Shown here: positions 11,477-23,740 of the stretch, one piece after another
Position numbering within the stretch: position 1 is the first letter of the stretch
Layout of the letters: every line of letters begins with the position of its first letter
Source: Lepraria neglecta
Lineage: Eukaryota; Ascomycota; Lecanoromycetes; Lecanorales; Stereocaulaceae
Reading direction: 5' to 3'
Length of the DNA: 64,000 nucleotides
Assembly: GCA_033220425.1 (NCBI GenBank)
Contig: CM065646.1
Span: 5,711,501-5,775,500, forward strand
Made by a program: the position numbers and the translations under genes
The notes under the pieces: generated by a model
Seen by the model: the letters and a program-made list of their open reading frames with translations, nothing else
Database searches by the model: none
Told to the model about the DNA's origin: nothing

Positions 11477-13556
11477 TCAACCGACAATAAACCTAACCCC
11501 CATAATCACAGGGCCTTCCTTCTCCATACTTGCCTCTTTCACAGAAGCAACATTCCTCAACACACCTCTCTCCGCATACGTAACCACACAATCCCTACTC
11601 AATTCCGGCACAGTAAACCCAGCATCCAGCCTCTCGACAACAATCTGTGGGTTGTTCCTCCGCCGTTGCCGCGAGGCAGACAGACCACCGGTCAAACGGT
11701 CGAACTCGGTAAGGGTTGTGCGAGTGGACTTTGGGTTCTTGGGTGGACCGGTCTCGAGCGCTGAAGGCGGTGAAAGCTTTAGTGTAGCAACTTTACTCTG
11801 ATTAGGCGTTTGGGTCCTCTCTTCTGCCTCAGTTGGCGGCGCAGAACTTAGTGGCGAGCTTCGTTCAGGCGACTCCTCTCCATAGCTTGAGGGCGCTCTC
11901 CTCGCGCGTGGAGCGCTTGCGTACATAGGCTGACGTCCATTGATCAGGTCTTCGGCTTCTTGGGCAGCTTTGTCTTGTATGGCTTGGAGTGCTTGCTCCT
12001 CGGTCGTCATGGCTTTAGAATCGTTCTTTCCAGGTAAATTGGGGCGCTTGAGTGGTCGCCCGGGTGCGGATGAGGATGGACTTCGTGATCGTTTCTTTGG
12101 GGAATTGAGGCCTGCGTGGGATGATTCATGCGCGAAAGGTTCTACTTTGGTGGTGGCGGATGGTGTATCGGTTTTTGGGGGAGTTGGAAGACGAGAAAGG
12201 GGGGTAGGATAGGTAGCCGCATCTTTGGGTGGCTCTGGTACATCCTTTCCTGATTCATTGGGAGCTTCAGCGTTGGCGAGGGCATCTGACAGAGTTTCGG
12301 AGGGTGCGTCAGGGCCTGGGAGCCGCGTTGTAACATCGTTGGGAGGAGCCGTAACATCATCCATGGAAGCTTGAACTGATATGCTGGGGGATTGAACTGG
12401 TAGGCTGGGAGGTTGAAAAGGTAGGCTGGGGGGCTGAACAGGTAGGTTGACGGGTTGGACAGGCTCAAATCCCTCGACTTTGACGGGCGTTGGCTCTGCG
12501 AGAAACGGGGCCGTAGCTTTCTTCTCGCCTGGTCCACCAATGATCACAACATCAATTACTCCGAAGTTGACACTGCCAACCTGCTGCATATCCTCAACTT
12601 CCGAGGGCATGGGCAACTCAGACACGCTCTCCAAATACTGCCCAAGGACTGATCTGTCTCCCTGTGGGTTCACTCCTGCTTTGTCCGCTTCAGCCAAGAT
12701 TGCGTTTGACATGGCTCCCCATCTCTGCTCCGCACTCGCACTCATCTGGCGGCCGACGCCATAGGAGTTTCTACGGCTCCCGTCCGGATTTTGGCCGGGT
12801 GGAACAATGATCCAAGGCTTCTCAAGCACTCGACTGATTCTCTGGCCGCAAAAACGTACAATCTGCTCGGCCATTGCGTATTTCACGGATGCATACTTCT
12901 TTGGAACATAAGCTGAGTCGCATAATTGGCCGTTGAAAAAGACGTGAATGCTGACACCGCTGACAATTACTTCACCCTTGTGTTCTATCGGGAGAAAGTT
13001 GTAGGGTGAGAGAAACACCGTCAAGCATAGAGCGTGAGGTTCGGAGGGGGGGATGTATTTTGGGTCTTGCTCGTTGGAAGCGTACAGTTCAGTGAAGTGT
13101 TTGCCTGGTGTGGTATGAGCTAACGTAGATCTTTGACGCATGAATGAGAGATGACGGTGGCTTACCCTTGTTTTGCGGATCAGCTTGGGCTTTTATCTTA
13201 CCCGAGGCATCGAATGGTAGAAGCCCGTATGAAGACTCATACAGTGGGATTCTCTCTGCCCGCCGATTCCGTTTCTCTGAAGATTTGAGAGCGAAGAGAT
13301 TCTTGCCAGCGTGCACCATAAAGAAAGGCATGTCTTGACTTTTGCCTAGAAACCGAGTATGTAAGCCATCCTCACCACACAATGGTATCTCGGCGAGAGT
13401 TCCATGCTTAGATCCAAAGGCGAACTCTGAGGCTATACGTTCTGACTCTGCTTTCTGCGGACCACTTTGGCTTGTGTCTGGTTTTGCGGTTTTTGCCAGT
13501 GTCAAGTCTGCAACGGACAGCTGCACTGCTGCTTGTCCGAGGTAATAGTGTGGCAT
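11477..13556 (-). CDS. Uncharacterised fungal protein with folded N-terminal half and disordered C-terminal half
   Basis: Exons 13556-13166 and 13104-11477 (61-nt intron, donor GTAAGC) give 672 residues. I do not recognise the family. Residues 1 to about 250 look folded, with well-mixed hydrophobics (PHYYLGQAAVQLSVADL, TVFLSPYNFLPIEHKG, IHVFFNGQLCDSAYVP). The middle is disordered and Pro/Ser/Ala-rich, with a short repeated unit (roughly LPVQPPS, three to four times, near 12370-12460) and a basic stretch that could be a nuclear signal (KKRSRS, RPLKRPN). A hydrophobic segment returns at the C-terminus (CVVTYAERGVLRNVASV...VIMGVRFIV). The frame is open upstream only to a TTG, so 13556 is the first ATG. 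It converges on DMC1 with about 270 bp between them. Confidence 0.7.
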
Positions 13557-14008
13557 GGTTGCAAGATCGAGGTCATGAAGCACGTCCAAAATTCATGCTT
13601 AGTTAAGTATGATAGAGAAATGTGTTGTCGACAATGTGTCGTAATGTCTTGAGAACAGCACGCTGAGATTTGCCTGAGACGAAAGATCCGCCGCTTTGTT
13701 TACAACTTGAATTAGGAAGGGGTGAGCCCGCGGAATTTCCGCCAAATTCAGAAGTGAAGGGAGAATTCGCCACGTCGTTGAAGCACATTCGTATGATGAA
13801 AGTGTAAATCTCCGGGTATCGGAGCGGTACCTACCCCAATTCAGATACTGATAATAAGGGAAGCCTTCCAAGAATGTCAGAGTTACTGGCTCCTAGAACG
13901 GTTAAAAATTTCCAGATTGCAACTGATCGACCGTTCATAAGTGCGAACTCTGACTATCCAAAGCCTCGAACGACCTTATGGAAAGATGCCCACCGACGCA
14001 TAATTAGT
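13557..14008. other. Intergenic spacer
   Basis: About 450 bp holding the promoter of the minus-strand gene that starts at 13556 and the 3' flank of the gene ending at 14009. No gene or motif supported. Confidence 0.4.
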
Positions 14009-14894
14009 TCATCCAAAGCCACCCATCCCAGAACCATCCAAACTCATCCCCAACTCCACAATCGTCCTCTCATAGACCCTCGCAACCTCCATCTCCCACC
14101 GCCCATGATTCCCCTCTACCTGCATTCCACCCATAATCTCATCGTCATCATCCTCATTATCATTATCATCAGTCGCAAAATCATCCTCCGTCTCCGACTC
14201 CCTTCCATCAGCCACACTCCCCCCTTCCCCGCAACCTCCACAACAGCAACTCTCGTCCTTTCCACCAACCCTCTCATCCTCACTTTCTCAGTCGTACTCA
14301 GCCTTCCCCTGCCACCCTCAAAACCCGGTAATGTCTCTCCTGTCTCGGCATCCGTGCCTTGTAGTAGAGAGTAGAGTGCCAAGTCGAGTTTGTGTAGGAG
14401 TTGGAATGTGGGTCGTGGAGCGAAAGGGAAGGAAGGGAGAGAGGTGCTTGTTGTAAGGGCGATGGTGAGGAGGTAGGGCGTTTGTAATAATGCTGGTACA
14501 CAACCCATCATCAGCATGACCTACGGGCTAGTAGTCATGAGGGTTGGGGGTCTTTACGTGTACCAGACACCCAAACAACATCAATCACACCATCCAAATC
14601 CTTTGCCAGCTCCCCAAAGCTCTCATATCCTCTGCCTTCTATTCCCGAGGTGGCTTCATCTTCGAAATCTGCATTATATCTCTTCTCGTACCGCCGCGAT
14701 ATGCCTAGGAGTTTTCTGTCTACATAGTCGATGAAGCTGCTTTCTTTTGAGCTTCCAGGCTTGAGCGGGGTCGATCGAGGGTGTGGGAGGGTGGATGGGG
14801 CATTTGAAATGGAGGTGGCAGTTGAGGTGGGTGGCGAAGGTAAGGTGGGCTGCAGAAAGCCGCCTGGACCTGCTGGCTCTGAGGCAGATGTCAT
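14009..14894 (-). CDS. Unrecognised fungal protein with probable one-base frameshift
   Basis: Exon 1 runs 14894-14564 and exon 2 14492-14009, joined by a 71-nt intron in phase (VWVSALLQTPYLLTIALT). The N-terminus is Pro/Ser/Thr-rich; then comes a folded-looking part (SFIDYVDRKLLGISRRYEKR, LLHKLDLALYSLLQ, RMRGLVERTRVAVVEVAG). Past the run of six C at 14219-14224 the good reading frame changes. The downstream frame is strongly acidic (DDFATDDNDNEDDDDE) and ends with HGRWEMEVARVYERT. The two exons total 815 nt; one extra base in the homopolymer would give 816 nt and a 271-residue protein. Either the assembly dropped a base or the allele is broken. I do not know the family and assign no function. 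Confidence 0.6.
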
Positions 14895-15299
14895 GGTCTG
14901 GGGGGTAAGGTGAGGTCGTGATATGGGGATGGGTAGGCTAGCGAAATGGGCAGGTGGAGCCGAGTCTTGTTCAACTTGAGCTGGAGAGGAAGTGTGCTAG
15001 GCATATCTACGCTTCCAATATTAGCTCAAGCTCCTAGAGATCAGTAGTGTAGACTCGTGGCATCTCAGAGAAGCGTATGAGAAGCTTCCTGTAGAAATGA
15101 TGTCATAGGGATAAGCCTTGAGGGTGAAGAACACAGTGAATGAGCACATCACGAGAGCATGAAATAGTCGGTGTACTTCGGAGATTCACGATTGTGCAAG
15201 CTATTCGCTAGATGCTATTCATGCCACTGTCTCTGCATGCTATAGACGAACCTCGCTGGAGGCTGCTGGTCTCAAATGAATGTATGTAGATTCAACCTC
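14895..15299. other. Intergenic spacer
   Basis: About 400 bp between two minus-strand genes; promoter of the gene starting at 14894 and 3' flank of the Rtc3-like gene. Nothing else seen. Confidence 0.4.
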
Positions 15300-15795
15300 T
15301 CAATGAGCCTGACGAGATCCCATGGAGTCGTTCTTGGGTCCTTGACGCTCGTGAGTCTGTCAAATAATATATCAGCAAATAGTCTTTGCCTCTGGACCCC
15401 TCTTGGAGAGCAGACTTACCTCCGTCTCCTGAAGATCCCCGTTCTCCAAGATCTTAATCATGCAGTCGTCCTCGTTCGAAGTGCCAAACTCGTTCTCAAG
15501 TGTAGACTTGCTCGCACCATCGTGGGCATTCTGTGCTCCGTGCCTACACACCAAAAGAGGGACAATCAGCAACGCCCCACCCAAGTGTCCCCAGTGTTCG
15601 ATACGGGGAAAAGAGTAAAGGGCACTCATACTTGTGGGTAACAAAGATCTTGAATCCACTAACGACCTGCGCCAACGGGATAGAGCGGTCACCCTTCCAT
15701 TTCTGCACCGATTCGATGTCGTCGATGTAGATCACAAAGTCCTCCTCTTTGCCTTGGTAGTGGACTTTGGATTGGGATGCGTTTCCACGAGGCAT
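15300..15795 (-). CDS. RTC3: Rtc3-like protein with SBDS N-terminal fold
   Basis: Exons 15795-15632, 15543-15420 and 15356-15300 give 114 residues, close to yeast Rtc3. The family is a stand-alone copy of the N-terminal domain of the ribosome maturation factor SBDS/Sdo1; in yeast it is linked to RNA metabolism and stress, but its exact job is not settled. Readable blocks are SKVHYQGKEEDFVIYIDDIES, VVSGFKIFVTHKHGAQNAHDG, and the conserved LENEFGTSNEDDCMIKILENG that closes the SBDS fold. The ending ERQGPKNDSMGSRQAH is a disordered tail. Introns are 88 and 63 nt with GTATGA and GTAAGT donors. Small and soluble, no targeting signal seen. Confidence 0.85.
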
Positions 15796-16164
15796 GGTGA
15801 TGGTCTGGTCAATGTTGGGGATTTGGTGGAAGTGGTTGATGATATTGTGTTGTTTATCTCGTTTTGGGGTGCAAAGGTAGCTGAGTGAAAAGATAGTAGT
15901 GTGCAAGTACTTGTAGCTTACAGCTGTCTAGCAGGAGCTCTTCGCCAAGACCGCCACACCAACGTCACAAGACACTGCTCATAGGGCTGATCAACCCGGC
16001 TGTGATTCCTGACGAGAAACATTTCGAATAAAAGAGCATATCGAGCATATCTTATCAACTATTGGATGGATCATATAACACGGCTGATTGTTCTTCATAC
16101 TTTGGTATCTCTGCTATAACGAAACTGTCTTGCTAAAGCCTAGGCTCTGATTTTGCAACTGTTC
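15796..16164. other. Intergenic spacer
   Basis: About 370 bp: Rtc3-like promoter and leader (a TATC/CAAC-rich leader just upstream of 15795) and the 3' flank of the RhoGEF. No gene. Confidence 0.4.
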
Positions 16165-19100
16165 TCAATGAAACCAGCCCCTGATACCCTGTGTCGAGAA
16201 AGCCTTGAACAGCGTCTTTGGCTTTCGAAGCCTCCCCTTTGCCTGCTCCATCTCGATTGACACTTCTCCAGCCAGTACCGTCGATGCACCGGAAACTTCG
16301 CGGCTTTGCTGTCCTTTAGTGCTATCCGAATCCTTCCTCAGCTTCGCTACATTCTTCGCCCGAATCTTCTGGGCTGCGGCTCTCTGATCCTGGCCCTTGA
16401 CACCCTGTGTTGTCATCCGCTGCGGTTCTTTGGCTGAGTGCTGTCGATGTTTTGGGCAATTACCCTCTGACTCTGAAGTATAACGGTCTTCGGGTGTTGG
16501 ACTACATGCACCATCGGTTTGAGGTATGCATGAATCGACGTTATGCGCAGGATGAGGGTTGTGTTCACTAATACTTGAACAGCTGACGCTTCGTACGACG
16601 GAATTGGTTGTAGAGGTGGTCGTCGTGCTTGCTCTGCTAAGCTTCCGTATTACTGATGTCGCCGATGTAATAAGAGATCCTTTCCGGCGGCCTAGCCTTC
16701 TAGGGTAGGGTAGTTGCTCTCGCGTCCATACGTTGGCCATGTATTGTTCCATTCGCTGCCTGTCGGCTCGTTTCGGGGCCAGGATCGGTACTTTGTTCGT
16801 CGACAGCAATGACTGTGAGCGGCCCACAGAGTCTGGTGCGGCCAAGGGGGTTGCACAGCGATCTTTAGCTGCATTGGTGTTCTTTATGATGACTTGGCAC
16901 CCATGCTTCCAGGAATTAAGGGTTGCTGCGCGTTGGATGGACTGTCGACGCATCAGAGTTCCTGGCTGACCCAGGACCGGACCCAATGTTTTAATATCAA
17001 GATGAAGGATCGAATGCTCAAAGCTTGTGATGCTCAGACACGAGATTTTATAGACTTTTCCCATGGTAGTATTTTCCTGAATACCATTCCTCCATTGCTC
17101 TTCCTCCTTCGCGGTGTAAGCACAGAAGATCAGTTCATAGAGTTGCTGATCTGATTCAAACATGATCTTCCACGAATGTAGTGCTGTATGGCATTGGAGA
17201 CCTTAGATAGGTCAGCAAAAGTCCGGCTGCTTCGTCCGGCCAGAACGTCTTTACCTCTTCCATTATCTGCCTTATCCACTTGCAAGTCTCTGAGACTTAT
17301 GACGGCAGCAATCTCAAATCTTGTTCCCCCTTTCCGGGCCTGCGCAAGTAGCAGATACGACTCAAATAGCGCGCAGAGCATATATTCGCCAACAATGTCA
17401 TTTTGTGATTGGTGTGCAACGTAGAGGACTCCGCAGAGCGAGGCATGGCCGAGAAGGCGAAGTGGAAACTGTGCTGGAGCCTACGATGCGAGATTCAGCA
17501 CCACTACAAGTCACAAGCAATGTAGAACCTACACTGTCCGGAAATACTAGGAGATCCTGGAGGTGCCATGACCTCTGAATCTTGGCTTGGATCTGTTGCT
17601 CACTCGTGGCTTTGTTGATCTCTTTAGCTGTCTCGCGGAGTCTGGACAGGACCTTCTCGATGTCTGTCTGTGAGTGCAGGTCGTCGATAGCCAGGGTATG
17701 TCGGTGCAGCTCTGCGAATAGTAACGGATACCTACAAACACGCTGTACAGGCTAGTGCGATCAACCGTTAGCTGCAATTACCAAGTGGGCATGGCCATCG
17801 TACCTTGATCAACAAGTCTTCGAGAGTCAGGCCTTTCTTGTTATCGTCTGCGCCGCTGCTCTGTGGGACCAAAGAGTTCACCAGCGCTTCAATGCCTCGT
17901 TCGTAAGCAGACCAGCTTGACATGGTTTTCGAGAGTGATGCCGTGCTTTGTAACATTGACTCGTATTTAGAAGCATACTCTTCGTATACGATGAAGCGCT
18001 CGAGCTATCGTTTCATTCGCAATCAGTAAAGGCATCGCATATCAAGAACTGTGGAGAGCCATACCATACGTTCAAACACCTTCGCAATATCTGCAGCCTC
18101 GCCAGGAGTTGTCATCAGGATGATCTTCTTCGGCCGCCCGAACCAGGAAAAGTCCTTCGAGGGTCGATTTGCATGGTTGGAGTTCTTAGTAACCACGCCT
18201 TCAGTGCTCATAGCACTATTAAAACGACCATGTCTGAATCGTTTCTGAGTTACGACTCCTTTGTCAGACTGGGTCTCGGAGCTTGATATTGTTTTCTTAA
18301 TTTGAATCAGTATTTCTTCGTGTAAGTCCAGCATATCTCCAACGTTACGAGAGATCTCTGGTCGTGCAACCTGGATAGCCTTCGGCCCGAAACCAAGGAT
18401 GGTCAGATAGACCTAACACGACTTCATCAGCATCTCCTAGTCCTCAACAATTAGCTTTTGGGTGTCACTGACATGCAGCAGAACTTTGAGATCAGCTATA
18501 TAGCTTTCCTCGGAGCTGATGAGCTCTTCGACAATCTTGCGGCGCTGTACCGCTCTGTCCCATGAGGCTAGATCCAGGCTCTGTATTGTCTCTTGGCCTC
18601 CATCTACAGAACGGTTGTTGACGACGTTCGAGAGTCTACTGCTTCTGTTGCTTCTCAAGAACCGGGACTTTGACTTTTGGTGTACCCAATGTTCCTCACT
18701 CGCGGCGCCTGCGTTGACAGTAGCTCGTCTTGCAGTGGTCACGAAGCCAAAGGGCGCCCATGAAGAGGCTTTCTGGTGTCCCTTCCCTTGTCTCTGCTTT
18801 GGAAGATCAAGCCTGGCGGGCTTTAGCTCATCGAGGTCATCCAAGATCCAGCGCTCTTTGCGGAGTGTAAGTGACTTGGCACGCTTTGGGCCAAAAGCGT
18901 TTGCCAATCTTCTGAACGTGTGATCCGCCTTGACTGGACGATCAGATGCTATGTGGTTCGTTCTGGCAGCTCCGGCTTTCTGGCTTGCATTGCTAGTCAC
19001 TGTAGACAAGGTCTCTCCTTCCTTGATATCAAATGACAACTCACGATCCGTGGCTTGTTCAGGGTCATGATCTGAGTCTGAGGAACTATCGTGAGTGTTG

Positions 19101-19525
19101 TGTGTAGAACCAGCATTCAGATCAATGTCTTCCAACGGACCTGCGTCGAATAAGAAATGCGAAGGACTGAGTAAATGAGTTGGCGGAGGGATTTGGTTCC
19201 CCCAATTGGATTTGAGAGAAGTCTGGCTGGATACTCGCCGTTTCAATATGACATTGGAAGAGCTTGACACAATAGACAGAGATGATTGCGAGGTATTCCG
19301 CGCCGGAGGCAGATTCTCAACCCGTAGTCTAAGAACGCTGGAGGAAGGGGATCCGTGTGAGCACGGTGAACTTGGGCGAAGGCTGGACGTGCGTTGGGCT
19401 GTTATGAAAGAAGCATCCGATTCCCTCGATTGCTGATCGTCAGCGGTACCGCACCCGCTGTCTTGTGTCATATGACGGTGCGGCAGCGGTGTCATCACAA
19501 TCTCAGGCAGTTGAGATCCAGACAT
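16165..19525 (-). CDS. Rho guanine nucleotide exchange factor (DH-PH)
   Basis: Activates Rho-family GTPases by GDP release, acting at membranes in polarity and cell-wall control. Exons 19525-18473, 18412-18065, 18004-17804, 17751-17533, 17480-17255 and 17201-16165 total exactly 1028 codons (1027 residues). Residues 1 to about 330 are Ser-rich and disordered. The DH domain starts near RRKIVEELISSEESYIADLK and contains the hallmark helix LEDLLIKPVQRVCRYPLLF, which spans an intron. The PH domain follows (LQDLLVFPDS, GVLYVAHQSQND, FESYLLLAQ, LHSWKIMFES) and closes with the Trp helix EEEQWRNGI. The C-terminal 270 residues are basic and Ser/Thr-rich. No BAR, SH3 or CNH domain is seen, so I cannot say which fungal RhoGEF class it is. 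Confidence 0.88.
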
Positions 19526-20516
19526 GATTGGGAGGTCGCTGTGTATGCAAAATTGTCTCCAAGAAGTCTACTGGTTAAGTAGCGTAGAGATGCTCTTCAA
19601 AGTATGCAAGTAAAACCCTGCACTGCTGATGTGAAGGGAGAATAGCCAGAGACAAGAAGAAGGCGGATGGTTAGGAAAATCCTACTGGTTAGGTTGCACT
19701 TGCTTGAGACCTTGCGCGATGCACGTTAATGGGGAAAGGGTCCCTTCTTCGCGCAGGTGGCCGTCTCCTAAAAGAGAAAGAATCAAAGGAGAAAGGACCA
19801 CTAAAGCGAATTGTGATAGCCCTTACGGTAATAGACCTAACATCTAGCGAGCATTTTCTAAGAGAGACTTCCATTGTAACATGCGCAACGTGCTAATACC
19901 AGCGTCCCGCAAAGAACACAGCCTCTGTTCAAGTTCAATCAATTCCGGCTGCATGTTAAGGGCAGTGTCAGACAAAGGAGTCAACGCTGTTGGTATGCGC
20001 ATAATGCTTATGAGAGCCGGTTGTAGCATTGCTTAAGTAGGAGGCCCAGAACCATCCTCTCTATTTGTACCTGTAGAGCAAAACGACAAGTTATCCGAAT
20101 AGCCAAGTCGGCGAAGTGCTTTCGGCACCTGCAGGGGGGACGGCAAGAAGGGACGCCTTCTTTCAGCATCATGCTAGCGCAGTTTGTAATTCAAGACTGA
20201 TAAGCCTAGGACGCCTCACAAAGCCAAGGAAGGAGTGAGGCTGTAAGGTTGTCACACCAAACGCAACTTGTAGTGATCTTGTTCACGGTAGCTCGATCCG
20301 GTTAGCGCAAAGCTCAGCCTTAGCGTGACGTCCTCGCTCTTGCCAATTCCACCAAATCAACGACACAACAAGCAATCCCGACGAAAACATCCAACTCCTC
20401 TCTCCGATAACCTATCCTCCAACTCCCCAAGACATACTCTCCACATTTAAAATACATCACCAACTCATTTCGCAGAGTCGAGTCCCTAAACCCAGTCCTT
20501 GTCCCTCCTTTCACAG
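19526..20516. other. Divergent promoter region of RhoGEF and 14-3-3
   Basis: About 1 kb with no supported gene. The last 180 bases (about 20338-20516) are rich in C and A with CT tracts and end in a splice donor, so they probably are the first non-coding exon of the 14-3-3 gene. Confidence 0.5.
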
Positions 20517-20971
20517 GTAAGATTCTGATGTGTTATCCCAAACCCTCTGCCCACCTTATCCTGTGTATGCATGCCATCCGGAGACCCATTGCCTCTGGAG
20601 ACCTTTAATACCGCGCCTGAGTAGTTTGCCGGTACAGATGAAGCCCCCCCACGATCTATGGTGCCGGTAGAAAGCTCACAGACCTTGATCTTGTGCTCTG
20701 GCAGACATGGCTTCTAACCCACTCCAGCATCAGCAACCTCAGAATGGGATCCACCATGGGCGCCAGCTTCGCTGCCCACTGTGACGGCCTCCTGGACTAC
20801 ATTTTCATAGGCCGTAGCCACATCCAAGGCGTCCGCTCCAAGTATCCAAGCATGCCTCTGGACCGCGTCGAATTTTTCGAGTTCTATATCGCTACTTCAG
20901 CCCTCTTTAGCCTTCAAGATCTTCATCTCTATTTGACCGTGATGACTAACATACTGTCGTCAAAGGCTTAG
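20517..20971 (+). promoter_or_regulatory. Probable 455-nt leader intron of the 14-3-3 gene
   Basis: A canonical donor CACAG/GTAAGA at 20517 follows a CA/CT-rich leader. A strong branch site TGACTAAC at 20943-20950 and an acceptor TTAG at 20970-20971 sit just before the 14-3-3 ATG at 20986. The other introns of this gene are about 50-60 nt, so this one stands out. The open frame inside (20693-20971) looks incidental. Confidence 0.55.
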
Positions 20972-20985
20972 TATTACGCATCGAC

Positions 20986-22001
<1,016 letters not shown>

Positions 22002-23158
22002 ATTTTTCCTTCGTCACTCCGAAAGCAAGAGCCGTGATACTTGGATGCGGGATTGTTAGAATGGCAGGGCACCGTGCTCTCGCTTGGCAAGCTTCCTAAT
22101 TCGCCTTCTTCGGTTCAACACTTGACAGCTCGCTGGCTTCTCATTGTCTTTTCAGCGTGCACACGATCTTAAAGGGTGAATGCGGACGGATCATGCAGTT
22201 CTTTTTGCGAGACGCTTGCTCTAGCCAGTATCGAGCCAGCTTGAAGAATAGAAAACATCAGTCACCTATCTTAGAAACATATCTTGCTTCCCTCATGACT
22301 TGACTATTTGACGAAGTTGCTTTTCGCGAATTGACTACCTCAGACCGATTAGCTCAACCCCTCTGCTACCCATTCCTATGCTTCAAATCCTGCCCTCGCC
22401 GTCCATCCCGTCCCTCATGGCTCGCTAAGATCACCATTCACGAATGCCTCTGGCCCTTGCGAGTGTTACCGTCGGCCTGAATGTGCCTTCTAAGTACTCC
22501 ATTCCTGCAACCCTCCACAGCCTGCAGCTTTTAGCCTCAGCAAGCACAGCGCCTCTGTAGCGTCTCATACCTGGTTGACAAACCACCATGCATAAGACGT
22601 AGTCTACTGAATTGCTTGTTAAGGTCTGTATCTGCTGGGATAAGTGAGAGATTTCCCTGAGCTACGGCAGAAATACCCTTTCGGCTACTGTCCTGTGTAG
22701 TGTGCTCGCTGGTATTGCTCTAGGCTGTCAAACACGAATACTCAACATGGTGGTTGGGGATTGAGTAGTGATTACGTGGGAACTGGGAAGTGATTGGATC
22801 ATAAAATTTGCTTTGACTTGGCATGATTTGATCTCGAGCTATCCGAGATACTTCACGTAGTGGTGGCATAAAGCCCACCATCTCGAGACAGAACGCCTGC
22901 TGTGTGGGATATAGAACTTTGGTAATGAAGAATGGCGACCACCCCGCTGAATGAATGCTGCGCATGAAAGACAGCTGACTATTATACATTGGTATTGTTA
23001 TGCTGGGAAGTTTGATAATTGTTGATCTTAACCCTTGCCGTATCGCTAAATGCACACTTAATTGATCCTCCGTTCGCTATGCATGATTGACTGGTTGATG
23101 ATGAAACCCTTGAACATGGGAGCTTGATGCAAGGTGTAGTGTTGAGGGCGGGTGAGGC
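22002..23158. other. Intergenic region between convergent 14-3-3 and SCOC genes
   Basis: About 1.15 kb; an AT-rich 3' flank for both neighbours. The minus-strand frame at 22720-23055 shows no family features. Nothing further supported. Confidence 0.45.
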
Positions 23159-23740
23159 CTAGTTCCTACGACCCTGTCCTAGCGCAGTGCGAGACATGCT
23201 ACGGTGGAGGCCGCCGATGTAGTCCTGGAGGGCGAGATTGTTGCGGTGGAGTTGGTCGTGGTCAGTTTTTACGTTCTCGATCTTTTCGATGAGCGCGTTG
23301 ATGCCGGATTGCTTCTCCAATGCGTGGCTGTAATTTTCACTTAGCAAGCACGTTCTCACTTCACTTCGAAATGGAATAACATACCTCTCAACGATCCTAC
23401 GCGTCTCCTCGACCATCTTGTCCGTGTCAGCGCTTGAACGACGGGGGCTCATAGCGCGGGCGTCGTGAGGCGGGTATTCCTCATCTTTCCCCTCGACATC
23501 GGGGTGATCGGCTGGAATGATCATGGTGCCTGAGGGCTTGCGAGGACCGAGGGCTGGACGAAGGCTGCGGGAGTTTGAGCGAGAGCGACGCTCGTCTTCG
23601 CCATCGGAGGTGTTGGTGGAGGTTTGGCTGGATTCTGCCGTGGAGTGGGTTGACTTCGTGCTGGCTGAGGGCTCAGCGAGTGAGGATACCGCGTTGACCT
23701 CAGCGGTAGAAGCAGAGGTGTTGGCTTCTGGGGAGGCCAT
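23159..23740 (-). CDS. SCOC/Slo1-like short coiled-coil protein
   Basis: Exons 23740-23385 and 23327-23159, with a 57-nt in-frame intron (donor GTATGT), give 174 residues. The N-terminal 110 residues are Ser/Thr-rich and disordered. The C-terminal 55 residues form a coiled coil (LEKQSGINALIEKIENVK, HRNNLALQDYIGGLHRS) matching the short coiled-coil protein family. Members bind Arl1/Arl3-type GTPases at the Golgi. If the intron is not removed, 19 unrelated residues (starting RYVIPFRSEV) break the heptads, so splicing is well supported. The final residues SMSRTALGQGRRN are basic. Confidence 0.75.
   Translation of the reverse strand: MASPEANTSASTAEVNAVSSLAEPSASTKSTHSTAESSQTSTNTSDGEDERRSRSNSRSLRPALGPRKPSGTMIIPADHPDVEGKDEEYPPHDARAMSPRRSSADTDKMVEETRRIVERYVIPFRSEVRTCLLSENYSHALEKQSGINALIEKIENVKTDHDQLHRNNLALQDYIGGLHRSMSRTALGQGRRN

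Noticed and set aside
11940-12764. Frames opposite the unrecognised gene at 11477-13556
   Set aside because: No domains; the minus-strand frame is long, spliced in phase and amino-acid composition is more natural.
20693-20971. 92-codon plus-strand frame before 14-3-3
   Set aside because: Starts at a non-ATG-like context within the probable leader intron and shows no conserved features.
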